This document shows positions 18,069 to 26,356 of a stretch of DNA of 64,000 nucleotides, piece after piece. How positions within the stretch are numbered: position 1 is the stretch's first letter; each line of letters opens with the position of its first letter. The stretch is from Myxococcales bacterium (GTDB taxonomy: Bacteria; Myxococcota_A; Polyangia; Palsa-1104; JAEUJZ01): assembly GCA_016794365.1 (NCBI GenBank), contig JAEUKB010000085.1:207658-271657 (forward strand), in the 5' to 3' direction. A program made the translations under genes and the position numbers. The notes beneath the pieces were generated by a model. That model saw nothing but the letters and a program-made list of their open reading frames with translations, searched no databases and was not told the DNA's origin.

Positions 18069-19099
18069 ACCCGAATCCTCGGATCGACGGCGGCATAGAG
18101 CACATCGACGATCAGGTTGATCAGCACGTACATCACCGCGATCACCAGCGTCAGCCCTTGCACCACTCGATAGTCACGCTGCGCGATCGCTTCGAGCAAA
18201 AGCGTCCCAAGTCCCGGTCGCGCGAACACCTTTTCCGTCACCACAGCCCCGGCCAGCAGCGCACCAAACTGCATCCCAGCGACGGTAATCACCGGCAGCA
18301 GCGCATTGCGCATCGCGTGCTTGAGCACCACTTTCCACGGTGGCAGCCCTTTGGCCCGCGCGGTGCGCACATAATCTTCCGACAGCGTATCGAGCAGCGA
18401 CGAGCGAGTCATCCGCGCCAGCATCGCCATCAAGTGCGTTCCCAGCATCACCGACGGTAAAATCAGACCTCGCAGGCTGCCTGTGTCTTCTCCCGGCCCC
18501 GGAAACCACTGAAGCCCGACGTAACCGGCATACAGCAGCATCGGACCCAGCCACATCGACGGCATGCTGATGCCAAGCAGCGCCACCGCCGTCAGCGCCG
18601 CATCCCAGCGACTCCGAGCCTTCAGCGCCGCCAGGATCCCGAGCGGCAGCGACAGACACAGTGCCACCGTCATCGCCGACACCGCCAGCACCGCCGTGGG
18701 AGGCAGCGCCTTTTTGATCCGCTGCGCCACCGTCGTCTTGCGATCCGGACAGCTATACCCGAGCGTCCCGTCGAAGATGCTCTTCACAAAGCGACCAAAC
18801 TGCACCGGCAGCGTCTGATCCAAATCCATACAGCGACGCAGCTCGATCTTGTCTTGCGGTCGCGCGTCTTCTCCCAGCAGGTTATCGACGGGATCGCCGG
18901 GAATCAGGTGCAGCAGCACGAACGTCAGCGCCACCACACCCGCGACGGAAAACAGGCTCGATACAAAGCGCCTGACCAGATAGCGACGCAGCCGCCAGGA
19001 AGTGGACAGCAGCGCCTCGAAAAGCCGCGTCGTCCACGACCAGCCCGTCGAAAGCAGCCGTCGCAGCTTGGCCCGCATCCCGAGCCGCTCGCTCGCCAC
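18065..19099 (-). CDS. Peptide ABC transporter permease (OppB/DppB type)
   Basis: A 344-aa inner-membrane protein from a GTG at 19099 with GAAGGGA 7 bases upstream. It has the OppB hallmark VALTFVLLHLIPGDPVDNLL, several membrane helices, and the EAA loop SEDYVRTARAKGLPPWKVVL. It ends in the family's hydrophobic helix and PRIRV. The first 35 residues before the first helix are longer than usual and basic. Paired with the OppC-type gene downstream; together they form the channel of an oligopeptide or murein-peptide importer. Confidence 0.92.
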   Translation of the reverse strand: MASERLGMRAKLRRLLSTGWSWTTRLFEALLSTSWRLRRYLVRRFVSSLFSVAGVVALTFVLLHLIPGDPVDNLLGEDARPQDKIELRRCMDLDQTLPVQFGRFVKSIFDGTLGYSCPDRKTTVAQRIKKALPPTAVLAVSAMTVALCLSLPLGILAALKARSRWDAALTAVALLGISMPSMWLGPMLLYAGYVGLQWFPGPGEDTGSLRGLILPSVMLGTHLMAMLARMTRSSLLDTLSEDYVRTARAKGLPPWKVVLKHAMRNALLPVITVAGMQFGALLAGAVVTEKVFARPGLGTLLLEAIAQRDYRVVQGLTLVIAVMYVLINLIVDVLYAAVDPRIRV

Positions 19100-19110
19100 G
19101 ATCGTCCCTT

Positions 19111-19689
19111 CTACTTGGGCGGAGCGCAGTAGCGCGCTTGTTCAGAGATGATGCTGCCGCTGCTGTCGCGATACGTGACGGCAATGGCACCGGAAGCCCC
19201 GGTTGTCACGCACTGATATCCGTCGCGGCAGTCGTCGTTTCCGTCGCACGGCTTCATGCAGTAGCGACGCTCGCTCGCTTCACTTGCACAGAAGCCGCTC
19301 GTACAGCCTTCTTCGTCGCACAGACAGCGCTCTCCAAGCTTACAGCAGCCCAGATCGCCCGGCTTACAGCAGTCCGATCCGCCGGAGCAGTCTGACCGAA
19401 CCTGGCGCGTGGCGTCGCAGCTTGCACGACCTTTTTGCAGCGAAAAGAACCGGACACACAGCGCATCGTCGGGACACGAGAGCTGATCGCAGCCTTCCAC
19501 CGTGCAGTAGCCACCCGGAGACGCTGTATCGCAGTACCGATCACCAAGCGCACTGCACTCGGTGTTGTTGGCACAGCCGTCGCCGATGCTGCGAGAACAG
19601 CCGCTCGACAGCAAAATGCCCAGACACAAGCCAGCAAGCGCCGACAGACCGCGAATGTACCGCCCGAGAGATACGCCAAACCCGCTCAT
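19111..19689 (-). CDS. Cys-rich lipoprotein
   Basis: A 192-aa protein with signal ALAGLCLGILLSSG and lipobox Cys (SSGC-SRSIG). The mature part holds over 20 Cys in spaced pairs (GDGCANNTECSALGDRYC, DCCKPGDLGCCKLGERCLC, CDGNDDCRDGYQC), like the EB-module or Dickkopf-like Cys-rich surface proteins abundant in Myxococcota. Function unknown. It lies 11 bases before the OppB-type gene, so it is probably co-transcribed with the permease pair. Confidence 0.72.
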   Translation of the reverse strand: MSGFGVSLGRYIRGLSALAGLCLGILLSSGCSRSIGDGCANNTECSALGDRYCDTASPGGYCTVEGCDQLSCPDDALCVRFFSLQKGRASCDATRQVRSDCSGGSDCCKPGDLGCCKLGERCLCDEEGCTSGFCASEASERRYCMKPCDGNDDCRDGYQCVTTGASGAIAVTYRDSSGSIISEQARYCAPPK

Positions 19690-19763
19690 AGGCGGCGGAC
19701 CTTAGCACCGCACAAGCTGGCCCAGCAAATTCTTCTTCCGCTTCGGAAAGCGCCGACGACAAG

Positions 19764-20705
19764 CTACGCCACGCACGGCTCGACAAACGACAGCGCGTTG
19801 CGACGAGCATTCACTTCCACTTCGACGCCAAGCGGCACCGCTCGATTGCGCGTCCCATGCCCGAGCGGCACGCCCGACAGAATCGGTACACCCAGCGTCC
19901 AAAGTCGCTCTGCGATCACCGAAAGTGCCGTCGGATGTGTAGCCGGTCCTTCGCAGCGGATCAGATCGCCCACCACCACCGCCACGACGCTGCGCAGTGC
20001 CCCCGACAAAAGAAGCTGCGTCAGCGCTCGATCGATGCGATACGGAGACTCCGTCACTTCTTCGAGCAAAAGCACCACCGGACCCACATCCGTCAGCGCA
20101 GCTTGCAGCGCCGTCCCACACAGCCGCGACAGGACTTCCAGGTTTCCCCCAAGCAGACGGCCTCTCACCGGCAGAGACGACGCACCGATCGACAAAAGCT
20201 CCGAAATATCCGACGGCGGCTCACCTTCCAGCAGCGACCACAGCGCCGACCGATCGACTTCTGGAAGCTCGGCAAGCTGCGTCACCACCGGACCGTGAAT
20301 CGTCACCCGTCGGTGCAGCGCCAGCAGTGCGTGTAGCACCGTCACGTCCGAAAAGCCAACCACGGGTCGCGTCGGCAGCTCCAGCGGATCGATCGCAAGC
20401 AGCGAGGGCAGAAGTCGCAGCGCACCGTGCCCACCGCGCGCACAGAACACCGCGTGAACCTGCGGATCGGACAGCGCCCAGCGCAGCTCTGCCAGCCGTC
20501 GCCCGTCGTCTCCCGCCAGAAAGCCTTGCTGCGACAGCAGACCGCTCGACTGCATCACCGGATGGCGCGCAGACAGCACCGCAAGTCCCGCCGCAAAGCG
20601 CTCCGCAGGCACTGGACCCGACGGAGCAATCACCGCCACCGGCTCACCTTGGCGCAGTCGCAGCGGCTTTCGCCAGGGATCAACCTGTGATGTCTTCGCC
20701 GCCAT
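19764..20705 (-). CDS. ldcA: LD-carboxypeptidase (peptidase S66, LdcA-like)
   Basis: A 313-aa protein with the S66 family landmarks: AVIAPSGPVPAERF at the start, DDGRRLAELRWALSDPQV, the catalytic Ser region ARGGHGALRLLP, FSDVTVL, HGPVV, GRLLGGNLEVLSRLCGT, and the Glu/His end LLEEVTESPYRIDRAL and LGHGTRN. LdcA cleaves the terminal D-Ala from murein tetrapeptides in the cytoplasm during cell-wall recycling. The gene overlaps the end of the upstream reductase gene by 26 bases, and a Cys-rich lipoprotein and two peptide permeases follow, consistent with uptake and trimming of murein peptides (inference). Confidence 0.88.
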   Translation of the reverse strand: MAAKTSQVDPWRKPLRLRQGEPVAVIAPSGPVPAERFAAGLAVLSARHPVMQSSGLLSQQGFLAGDDGRRLAELRWALSDPQVHAVFCARGGHGALRLLPSLLAIDPLELPTRPVVGFSDVTVLHALLALHRRVTIHGPVVTQLAELPEVDRSALWSLLEGEPPSDISELLSIGASSLPVRGRLLGGNLEVLSRLCGTALQAALTDVGPVVLLLEEVTESPYRIDRALTQLLLSGALRSVVAVVVGDLIRCEGPATHPTALSVIAERLWTLGVPILSGVPLGHGTRNRAVPLGVEVEVNARRNALSFVEPCVA

Positions 20706-21525
20706 CGACGTTGATCACGTTACCCGAAATCCAGCCGGCCAACGGATGCGACAGCACCGCCACCGCGCCTGCGACATCTTGCGGCGTCGTCAAGCGCTTG
20801 CCCGGGTTTCGCTCCATCGCGATCGCGATCATGCGCTCGTTGCCGGGAATCTTGCGCAGCGCGGGCGTATCGGTCACACCGGCACACAGCGCGTTCACGG
20901 CAATCCCACGCGGTCCCAGCTCCAGCGCGAGCTGCCGACAGTGCGCTTCCAGCGACGCTTTCGCCGCCGACACCGCACCATACTGAGGAATCACCCGATG
21001 GCTTCCCGACGAAGTCATCGCAAAAATCCGCGAACCGCTCGACAGCAGCCCGCGCGACAGCAGGTCCTGCGTCCAGTAGAGCAGCGAGTGCGCCATCACA
21101 TCGCACGTCATGTCCATGTGCGACTTGCCGATCAGGTCGGCGGGCGCATCACTCGGTGGCACAAACGGTCGCAGCGTTCCAAACGCCAGCGAGTGAACCA
21201 GCACACGCACCTTGGGACTGCCGTGGCCCTGCGTCCGCTCCGCGATCTGATCGCAGATCTCTTTGCGCTTCTGCTCGTCCGCCGCGTTTTGGTTAAAGAA
21301 GATCGCCTGACGACCCAGCCCTTGAATGCTCGCAACGATCCGCTCGACGTTGGGCATCGTGCTGCGCCGATCGAGGTGAACGCCGATGATGTCCATGCCG
21401 CGCCGCGCCAGCTCCAAAGAGATCGCCTCTCCGAAGCCGCTGCTTGCGCCCAAAATCACCGCCCAGCCAGAAAGCGAAAGCGGCAGATCCGAAACCCCAG
21501 TGTGGGAAGCTGTCGTGGTTGTCAT
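20680..21525 (-). CDS. Enoyl-ACP-reductase-like SDR oxidoreductase (FabI/FabL type)
   Basis: About 281 aa from the ATG at 21525; the frame is open to 21642 but the extra residues look like leader. Rossmann motif GASSGFGEAISLELARRG, NADP-site region GVHLDRRS, then VLVHSLAFG and the catalytic pair in QYGAVSAAK. The Tyr-x6-Lys spacing is that of enoyl-ACP reductases; ordinary SDR enzymes have Tyr-x3-Lys. The C-terminal NALCAGVTDTPALRKIPG and WISGNVINVDGG match FabI/FabL. It would reduce the trans-2 double bond of enoyl-ACP in fatty acid elongation. No other fab gene is nearby, so it may serve secondary lipid metabolism. Confidence 0.8.
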   Translation of the reverse strand: MTTTTASHTGVSDLPLSLSGWAVILGASSGFGEAISLELARRGMDIIGVHLDRRSTMPNVERIVASIQGLGRQAIFFNQNAADEQKRKEICDQIAERTQGHGSPKVRVLVHSLAFGTLRPFVPPSDAPADLIGKSHMDMTCDVMAHSLLYWTQDLLSRGLLSSGSRIFAMTSSGSHRVIPQYGAVSAAKASLEAHCRQLALELGPRGIAVNALCAGVTDTPALRKIPGNERMIAIAMERNPGKRLTTPQDVAGAVAVLSHPLAGWISGNVINVDGGEDITG

Positions 21526-21669
21526 GCAGCGTTGGATATCACGCGCTCGCGCAGCCGCCCAGCCCCATTGCAGCGCGTACGCATGCTCAGCCACCCAGTC
21601 CGATGATTTTTTCCAGCAAATATTCCCGTCGAGAAACTGCAAATTGTGAAAATTCTTGAAAAGAAGTGC

Positions 21670-21698
21670 TTGACCCTAAGAAATGAGGCTGTTAGGAG
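21670..21698 (+). promoter_or_regulatory. Candidate promoter for the tRNA pair
   Basis: TTGACC (21670-21675), a 17-base spacer and TAGGAG (21693-21698) lie about 38 bases before tRNA-Val. An A/T-rich stretch upstream (about 21640-21665) could act as an UP element, and a C-rich start region follows. The -10 is a poor match, so this is tentative. Confidence 0.4.
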
Positions 21699-21735
21699 TA
21701 TCACCCACCTGGCGCTGAACAAGTGGACCTCTCAA

Positions 21736-21807
21736 GGGCGTATAGCTCAGTGGTAGAGCATCGGCCTTACAAGCCGAGGGTCACAGGTTCAAGCCCTGTT
21801 GCGCCTA
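21736..21807 (+). tRNA. tRNA-Val (anticodon TAC)
   Basis: 72-nt cloverleaf: acceptor GGGCGTA pairs with TGCGCCT, D arm AGCTCAGTGGTAGAGC, anticodon loop CTTACAA (anticodon TAC at 21768-21770), T arm ACAGG-TTCAAGC-CCTGT, discriminator A. The 3' CCA is not encoded. The first acceptor pair is G:U. Confidence 0.95.
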
Positions 21808-21832
21808 CAAAATTGAATAGCAGCACCACTTT

Positions 21833-21906
<74 letters not shown>

Positions 21907-21912
21907 CAGAGC

Positions 21913-21950
21913 AAAAAGGCCCAGTCTTTCATCGAGACTGGGCCTTTTTT
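21913..21950 (+). terminator. Rho-independent terminator after the tRNA pair
   Basis: AAAAAGGCCCAGTCT, a 7-base loop and AGACTGGGCCTTTTTT form a 13-15-pair stem with a T tract, 7 bases after tRNA-Asp. Confidence 0.93.
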
Positions 21951-22001
21951 ATTTCCGGCGCAGTCTTCGCAGTGCCTGCCATTCAGGCCACTACACCGCA
22001 G

Positions 22002-22037
22002 AGCCTGAGTTTCTGATTGAGACTCAGGCTTTTTTTG
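22002..22037 (+). terminator. Second terminator hairpin
   Basis: AGCCTGAGT pairs with ACTCAGGCT and is followed by seven T. It lies about 50 bases after the first terminator with no gene between, so it is a back-up terminator or marks the end of a lost tRNA gene. Confidence 0.8.
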
Positions 22038-22178
22038 TTTCGGCTGCCTGCGCTGCGCACAACGCGTTGCGGGCCCAGGCCCAGCGTGCAGCCAGCTCGC
22101 ACAACGCATCATGAGACGCGGCGGCGCATGCTCGCGAGCCCAACAACGACAGCGCGCTGTGTCCGCAAGTCACGCAAG

Positions 22179-22323
22179 CCCGCACAACGGCTTGTGCAGA
22201 CATTGGTCACTTGCAGCGGACCCGCACAACGGCTTGTGCAGCGGTTCGTCGCTTGCAGCGGACCCGCACAACGGCTTGTGCAGCGGTTGGTCGCTTGCAG
22301 CGGACCTGCACAACGGCTTGTGC
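22179..22323. repeat. 42-bp tandem repeat, about 3.5 units
   Basis: Units start at 22179, 22221, 22263 and a partial one at 22305. Each contains the short palindrome GCACAA-CGGC-TTGTGC followed by a variable 10 bases and CGCTTGCAGCGGA. Several frames are open through it because 42 is a multiple of 3, but none has coding character or a ribosome-binding site. It occupies the 520-base gene-free stretch between the tRNA terminators and mutS2; the rest of that stretch also has scattered GCACAACG words. Confidence 0.9.
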
Positions 22324-22562
22324 GCTCTGCGTTGCAGCGAAGCAGCGCGCGAAAACGTTGTTCGGTCCACCGTGCGGCGTCCGATCTTGTTGCAACCGCT
22401 TGCAGCACGCGGCGGTCTGTACGGCGAATGGCGTCTACGCGTTGCGCGGGCTGCCAACACGCGATTCGGTCTTTGGGCGAGTTTGAACCGCTTGCGGCGT
22501 TCGTCGGATATCGGCTGGGTCGCTTCGGCGCTCGGCGGAGAGTTTGCTAGGATGCACGGGTC

Positions 22563-25019
22563 ATGGGCGACCTACGAATGAATGAAAAGACGGCAGCGGA
22601 TCTGGCTTGGCCCGCGCTGCTTCACAAGCTCAGCGAGCGCTGTCACACCACGCGCGGTCAGCAGCTCGCCAAAGAGCTGACGCTGCTCGATTCGATGGAG
22701 CAGGCACAGACCCGTCAGCGCGAAGTCAGCGAGGCGCGCGCCCTGCAAGACGGTGGGGAAGCGCTGCCGTTTGGCGGAATCAGCGATGTCAAAGCGTTCG
22801 TCGAGCGCAGCCAAAAAGCAGGGGTGCTGGCCCCCGACGAGCTGACCGAGATCGGCAAGACGCTCAGCGGTGGACAGCGGCTGCGACGACACATCCTGAG
22901 CCGATCCGCACGGCTGCCCAGCCTGTCGCGCCACGCCGAGCCGATTGCCGAGCTGCCCGAGGTCACGGGACCGATTGCCGACTCGTTTGACGATCACGGC
23001 GTGCTGCGTGACTCGGCGTCTCCGGCGCTGCGCGGTCTGCGTCAGCGCGTGGCCCAGCTTCAGCAAGATCTGTCGCGACGCACCGACGGTCTGCTCGGAG
23101 AAGCGCACATCGAACCGTATCTTCAGGATCGCTTCGTCACCCAGCGCGAAGAGCGCTATGTGGTGCCGGTGCGCGCCGATGCTCGCACGCGGATTCGCGG
23201 CATCGTCCACGGCACCAGCGCGTCCGGGGCCACGGTCTTTGTCGAACCCGAGGAGATCATCGAGCTCAACAACCGGCTCAAGCTGGCGCAGCTCGAAGTG
23301 GCCGAGGAAGAGCGACGCATCCTGGCGGAGCTATCGCTGCTCGTCGAGCAGTCGTCCCCGCGTATCTTGCGCAACCTGGAGCTGCTGGCGTACCTCGATC
23401 TGATCGATGCGGGCGGGAAGCTGTCGTCGGATCTGCGCGCAAACCCGATCGAGCTGTACGACGCGCCAAGCGATGCAGCGACACCGCTTGCGATCGATCT
23501 GCGCAATGGTCGGCATCCGCTGATGCTCTTGTCGGGCGTCAATGTGGTGGCAAACGACGTGGTGCTACCGGCGGGCGGAGCGCTCATCATCTCGGGGCCG
23601 AACGCGGGCGGCAAGACGGTGGCGCTGAAGCTGACAGGCCTGTGTGTGCTCTTGTCGCGGGCGGGGCTGCATGTGCCGGTGCAAGAGGGCTCGCGGCTGC
23701 CGTGGTTTGACAAGGTGCTGACCGATGTCGGCGACGATCAGAGCCTGGAAAAGAACCTCTCGACGTTTTCGGCGCACGTCCTTCATCTGTGCGAGTTTTT
23801 GCAAAAAGCGGGACCGCAGACGCTGATTCTGCTCGACGAGATTGCGGTTGGAACCGATCCCGAGCAAGGCGCGGCGCTCGCCCAAGCGGTGCTGGAAGGT
23901 CTGGCCGAAAAAGGTGCGACGGTGCTGGTAACGACGCACTACGATCGGCTCAAGGCGATGGCGGCGGAGTCGCCGCGCTTTCACAATGCCAGCGTCGGGT
24001 TCGATCTCAAGGCGCTGCGGCCCACGTACAAGCTGCACCTGGGAATTCCGGGTCCATCGTCGGCGCTGCCGGTGGCAGAGCGGCTGGGACTGCCTCACGC
24101 GCTGATTGTGCGCGCTGAGTCGCTGCTCCAAAGCGGTCTGTCGAGCGTCGATAAGCTGATGCAGACCCTGGCGAGCGAGCGCGAGCGAACCGAGACGATG
24201 CGGGCCGAAGCCGAGCGACTGCGACGGATTGCGCAGAGCGAAGCGGCGGAAGCACGACGGACCCACGACGAAGCGCGAATCGAGCTACAAAAAGCGCGAC
24301 GCAAGGCGCACGACGAAGCGATCCAAACGCTGCAAGCGGCAAGGCGAGAGCTGTCCGATATGAAGACAGCGATGCGCGCGGCACGAAACAAGGCCGAAGA
24401 CGGACAGAGCGCGGCGCTGCCCGACATGCAGAGCACGCAAAAGCGACTCGATGAGCTGTCCAAAGCGGTGCGCGGTCTGGCACCGCAGAGCGCCGGGCCG
24501 CAAGGTCGCATTCCACACGAAGACGAGCTGTCCGTGGGCACCAAGGTCTATGTCGCGCGCGTCGGAGCAAGCGGCGTGGTGTCGTCGGATGTCTCACGCG
24601 GGAAGGTGGTGGTGCAAGTCGGGGCGCTGCGCTTGAACGCGGAAGTGAGCGAGCTGCTGCTTCTCGATGGGAGCGGAGCCGAGCGCCCTGCCCTGCCGCA
24701 GCGAGCCGTCCGACCGCGACCGCCGCAGCCCGAGGTGCTGCCCAGTCCACCGCCGATCGTTCCGCCGCGCACACCCGATGCAACGATTGATCTGCGCGGT
24801 GAGCGCTTGCCCGTCGCGGTCGCGCGCACCGAAAAGTTCGTCGATGATGCGCTGCGAGAGTCTCGCTCGGCGGTGTTCATCCTGCACGGACACGGAACCG
24901 GCATCCTGCGCGGCGCGCTGCGTGAACACTTTGCGGCCTTCCCTGGGGTGCGCAAGCTCTATCCAGCCGAAGTGGGCGATGGTGGCGACGGAGTCACCGT
25001 GCTCGAGCTAGATACCTAG
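22563..25019 (+). CDS. mutS2: Endonuclease MutS2 family protein
   Basis: An 818-aa protein with the MutS core and ATPase: Walker A GPNAGGKTVALK, signature NLSTFSAHVLHL, Walker B LILLDEIAVGTDPEQG and VTTHYDRLKA. A long charged coiled coil follows (residues about 520-620), then the Smr nuclease domain at the C-terminus (TIDLRGERLPVAV ... FILHGHGTGILRGALREHF). There is no mismatch-recognition domain I, as expected for MutS2. The family acts in suppression of homologous recombination or in rescue of collided ribosomes. An alternative ATG lies at 22578. Confidence 0.95.
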   Translation: MGDLRMNEKTAADLAWPALLHKLSERCHTTRGQQLAKELTLLDSMEQAQTRQREVSEARALQDGGEALPFGGISDVKAFVERSQKAGVLAPDELTEIGKTLSGGQRLRRHILSRSARLPSLSRHAEPIAELPEVTGPIADSFDDHGVLRDSASPALRGLRQRVAQLQQDLSRRTDGLLGEAHIEPYLQDRFVTQREERYVVPVRADARTRIRGIVHGTSASGATVFVEPEEIIELNNRLKLAQLEVAEEERRILAELSLLVEQSSPRILRNLELLAYLDLIDAGGKLSSDLRANPIELYDAPSDAATPLAIDLRNGRHPLMLLSGVNVVANDVVLPAGGALIISGPNAGGKTVALKLTGLCVLLSRAGLHVPVQEGSRLPWFDKVLTDVGDDQSLEKNLSTFSAHVLHLCEFLQKAGPQTLILLDEIAVGTDPEQGAALAQAVLEGLAEKGATVLVTTHYDRLKAMAAESPRFHNASVGFDLKALRPTYKLHLGIPGPSSALPVAERLGLPHALIVRAESLLQSGLSSVDKLMQTLASERERTETMRAEAERLRRIAQSEAAEARRTHDEARIELQKARRKAHDEAIQTLQAARRELSDMKTAMRAARNKAEDGQSAALPDMQSTQKRLDELSKAVRGLAPQSAGPQGRIPHEDELSVGTKVYVARVGASGVVSSDVSRGKVVVQVGALRLNAEVSELLLLDGSGAERPALPQRAVRPRPPQPEVLPSPPPIVPPRTPDATIDLRGERLPVAVARTEKFVDDALRESRSAVFILHGHGTGILRGALREHFAAFPGVRKLYPAEVGDGGDGVTVLELDT

Positions 25020-25135
25020 ACCAAAAAATTCGCGCGCTTTCCATCCCTTGGGCAAGCTAGGCAGGTGCGGCTAGCGTCTCGAGTGCATGACAGGCTCGGA
25101 CGCTGGCAAGCGAGCAGCTGTTTAGGCGTTTATCC

Positions 25136-26356
25136 ATGGCAAAGCGTGAGGAAATCATCGTCGGACTTGACATTGGCACCACCAAGGTCGCGTGCTTGGT
25201 GGGCGAAGTCACCGACGACGGTGTCGATATCATTGGTGTCGGCACGCAGCCCTGTTCCGGGCTGAAAAAGGGCGTGGTGGTGAACATTGACTCGACCGTC
25301 GCGGCCATCGCCAAAGCGGTCGAAGAAGCCGAGCACATGGCCGGCGTCGAGATCACCCAGGTCTACGCAGGAATCGCGGGCTCGCACATCAAAGCGTTTC
25401 ATTCCGAAGGCGTGGTGGCGATTCGCGATCGCGAGGTTCGTCCCGACGACATCGAGCGCGTCATCGAAGCCGCCAAAGCGGTCAGCATCCCGCAAGATCG
25501 CGAGATCCTTCACGTCGTCCCGCGTGAGTACTCGATCGATCAGCAAGATGGCATCAAAGAGCCGCTCGGCATGGCCGGGGTGCGACTGGAAGCGCGGGTT
25601 CACATCGTCACCGCAGCGAGCGCGTCGGCGCAGAACATCATCAAGTGCTGTACGCGCTGCAACCTGGAAGTCCAAGATCTGGTGCTGGAGCCGTACGCGA
25701 CCGCCGAGTCGGTGCTGCACTCCGATGAAAAAGAGCTGGGTGTGGCGCTGCTCGACATTGGCGGCGGCACAAGCGACCTGGTGGTCTTTTCCGAAGGCTC
25801 GCTGGTTCACACCATCGTGCTGCCCGTTGGGGGACATCAGCTCACCAATGACATCGCGGTCGGACTGCGGACCCCGATGACCGAGGCAGAAAGGATCAAG
25901 CACCGCTACGGCTGCGCGCTGACCAGCTTGATTTCCGAAGACGAGACGATCGAGGTTCCATCCGTGGGTGGCCGTCCGCCGCGCGTGATGCCGCGCACGG
26001 TGCTGTCGGACATCTTGCAGCCGCGCGTCGATGAGATCTTTTCTCTGGTGCGGGAAGAGATAGAGCGCTGCGGCCTGGCCGAGACGCTCGCGTCGGGCAT
26101 GGTGGTGACGGGCGGATCGACGATTTTGCAAGGACTGCCGGAGCTGGCCGAAGAGATCCTCGGCATGCCCGTTCGTCGCGGTGTTCCGCAAGGCGTGGGC
26201 GGTCTGGCCGATGTGGTCAAGAGCCCAATCTACGCAACCGCCGTGGGACTGGTGCTGTATGGCGCGCGCAAGCAAGACGGCCTGCTGCTGACCCAAAACA
26301 GCGAGCGACGCGGCGTGTGGCGTCGCATGCGCAACTGGTTCGCGGAAGTGTTCTAG
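25136..26356 (+). CDS. ftsA: Cell division protein FtsA
   Basis: A 406-aa actin-like ATPase. Phosphate loops GLDIGTTKVACLVGE and LLDIGGGTSDLVVF, the SHS2/1C insert (HSEGVVAIRDREVRPDD, EILHVVPREYSIDQ), adenosine loop GMVVTGGSTILQGL, and a C-terminal amphipathic helix WRRMRNWFAEVF that acts as the membrane anchor in the family. FtsA tethers FtsZ filaments to the membrane at mid-cell. Unlike the usual order, ftsZ does not follow; the next gene is a convergent TPR gene whose stop shares the CTAG with the ftsA stop. mutS2 lies 116 bases upstream. Confidence 0.95.
   Translation: MAKREEIIVGLDIGTTKVACLVGEVTDDGVDIIGVGTQPCSGLKKGVVVNIDSTVAAIAKAVEEAEHMAGVEITQVYAGIAGSHIKAFHSEGVVAIRDREVRPDDIERVIEAAKAVSIPQDREILHVVPREYSIDQQDGIKEPLGMAGVRLEARVHIVTAASASAQNIIKCCTRCNLEVQDLVLEPYATAESVLHSDEKELGVALLDIGGGTSDLVVFSEGSLVHTIVLPVGGHQLTNDIAVGLRTPMTEAERIKHRYGCALTSLISEDETIEVPSVGGRPPRVMPRTVLSDILQPRVDEIFSLVREEIERCGLAETLASGMVVTGGSTILQGLPELAEEILGMPVRRGVPQGVGGLADVVKSPIYATAVGLVLYGARKQDGLLLTQNSERRGVWRRMRNWFAEVF

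Noticed and set aside
22179..22323. CRISPR array
   Set aside because: Units are contiguous with no unique spacers and no cas genes are present.
22017..22550. Protein-coding gene over the 42-bp repeat
   Set aside because: Open frames exist on both strands because the period is a multiple of 3, none with a signal, domain or ribosome-binding site.
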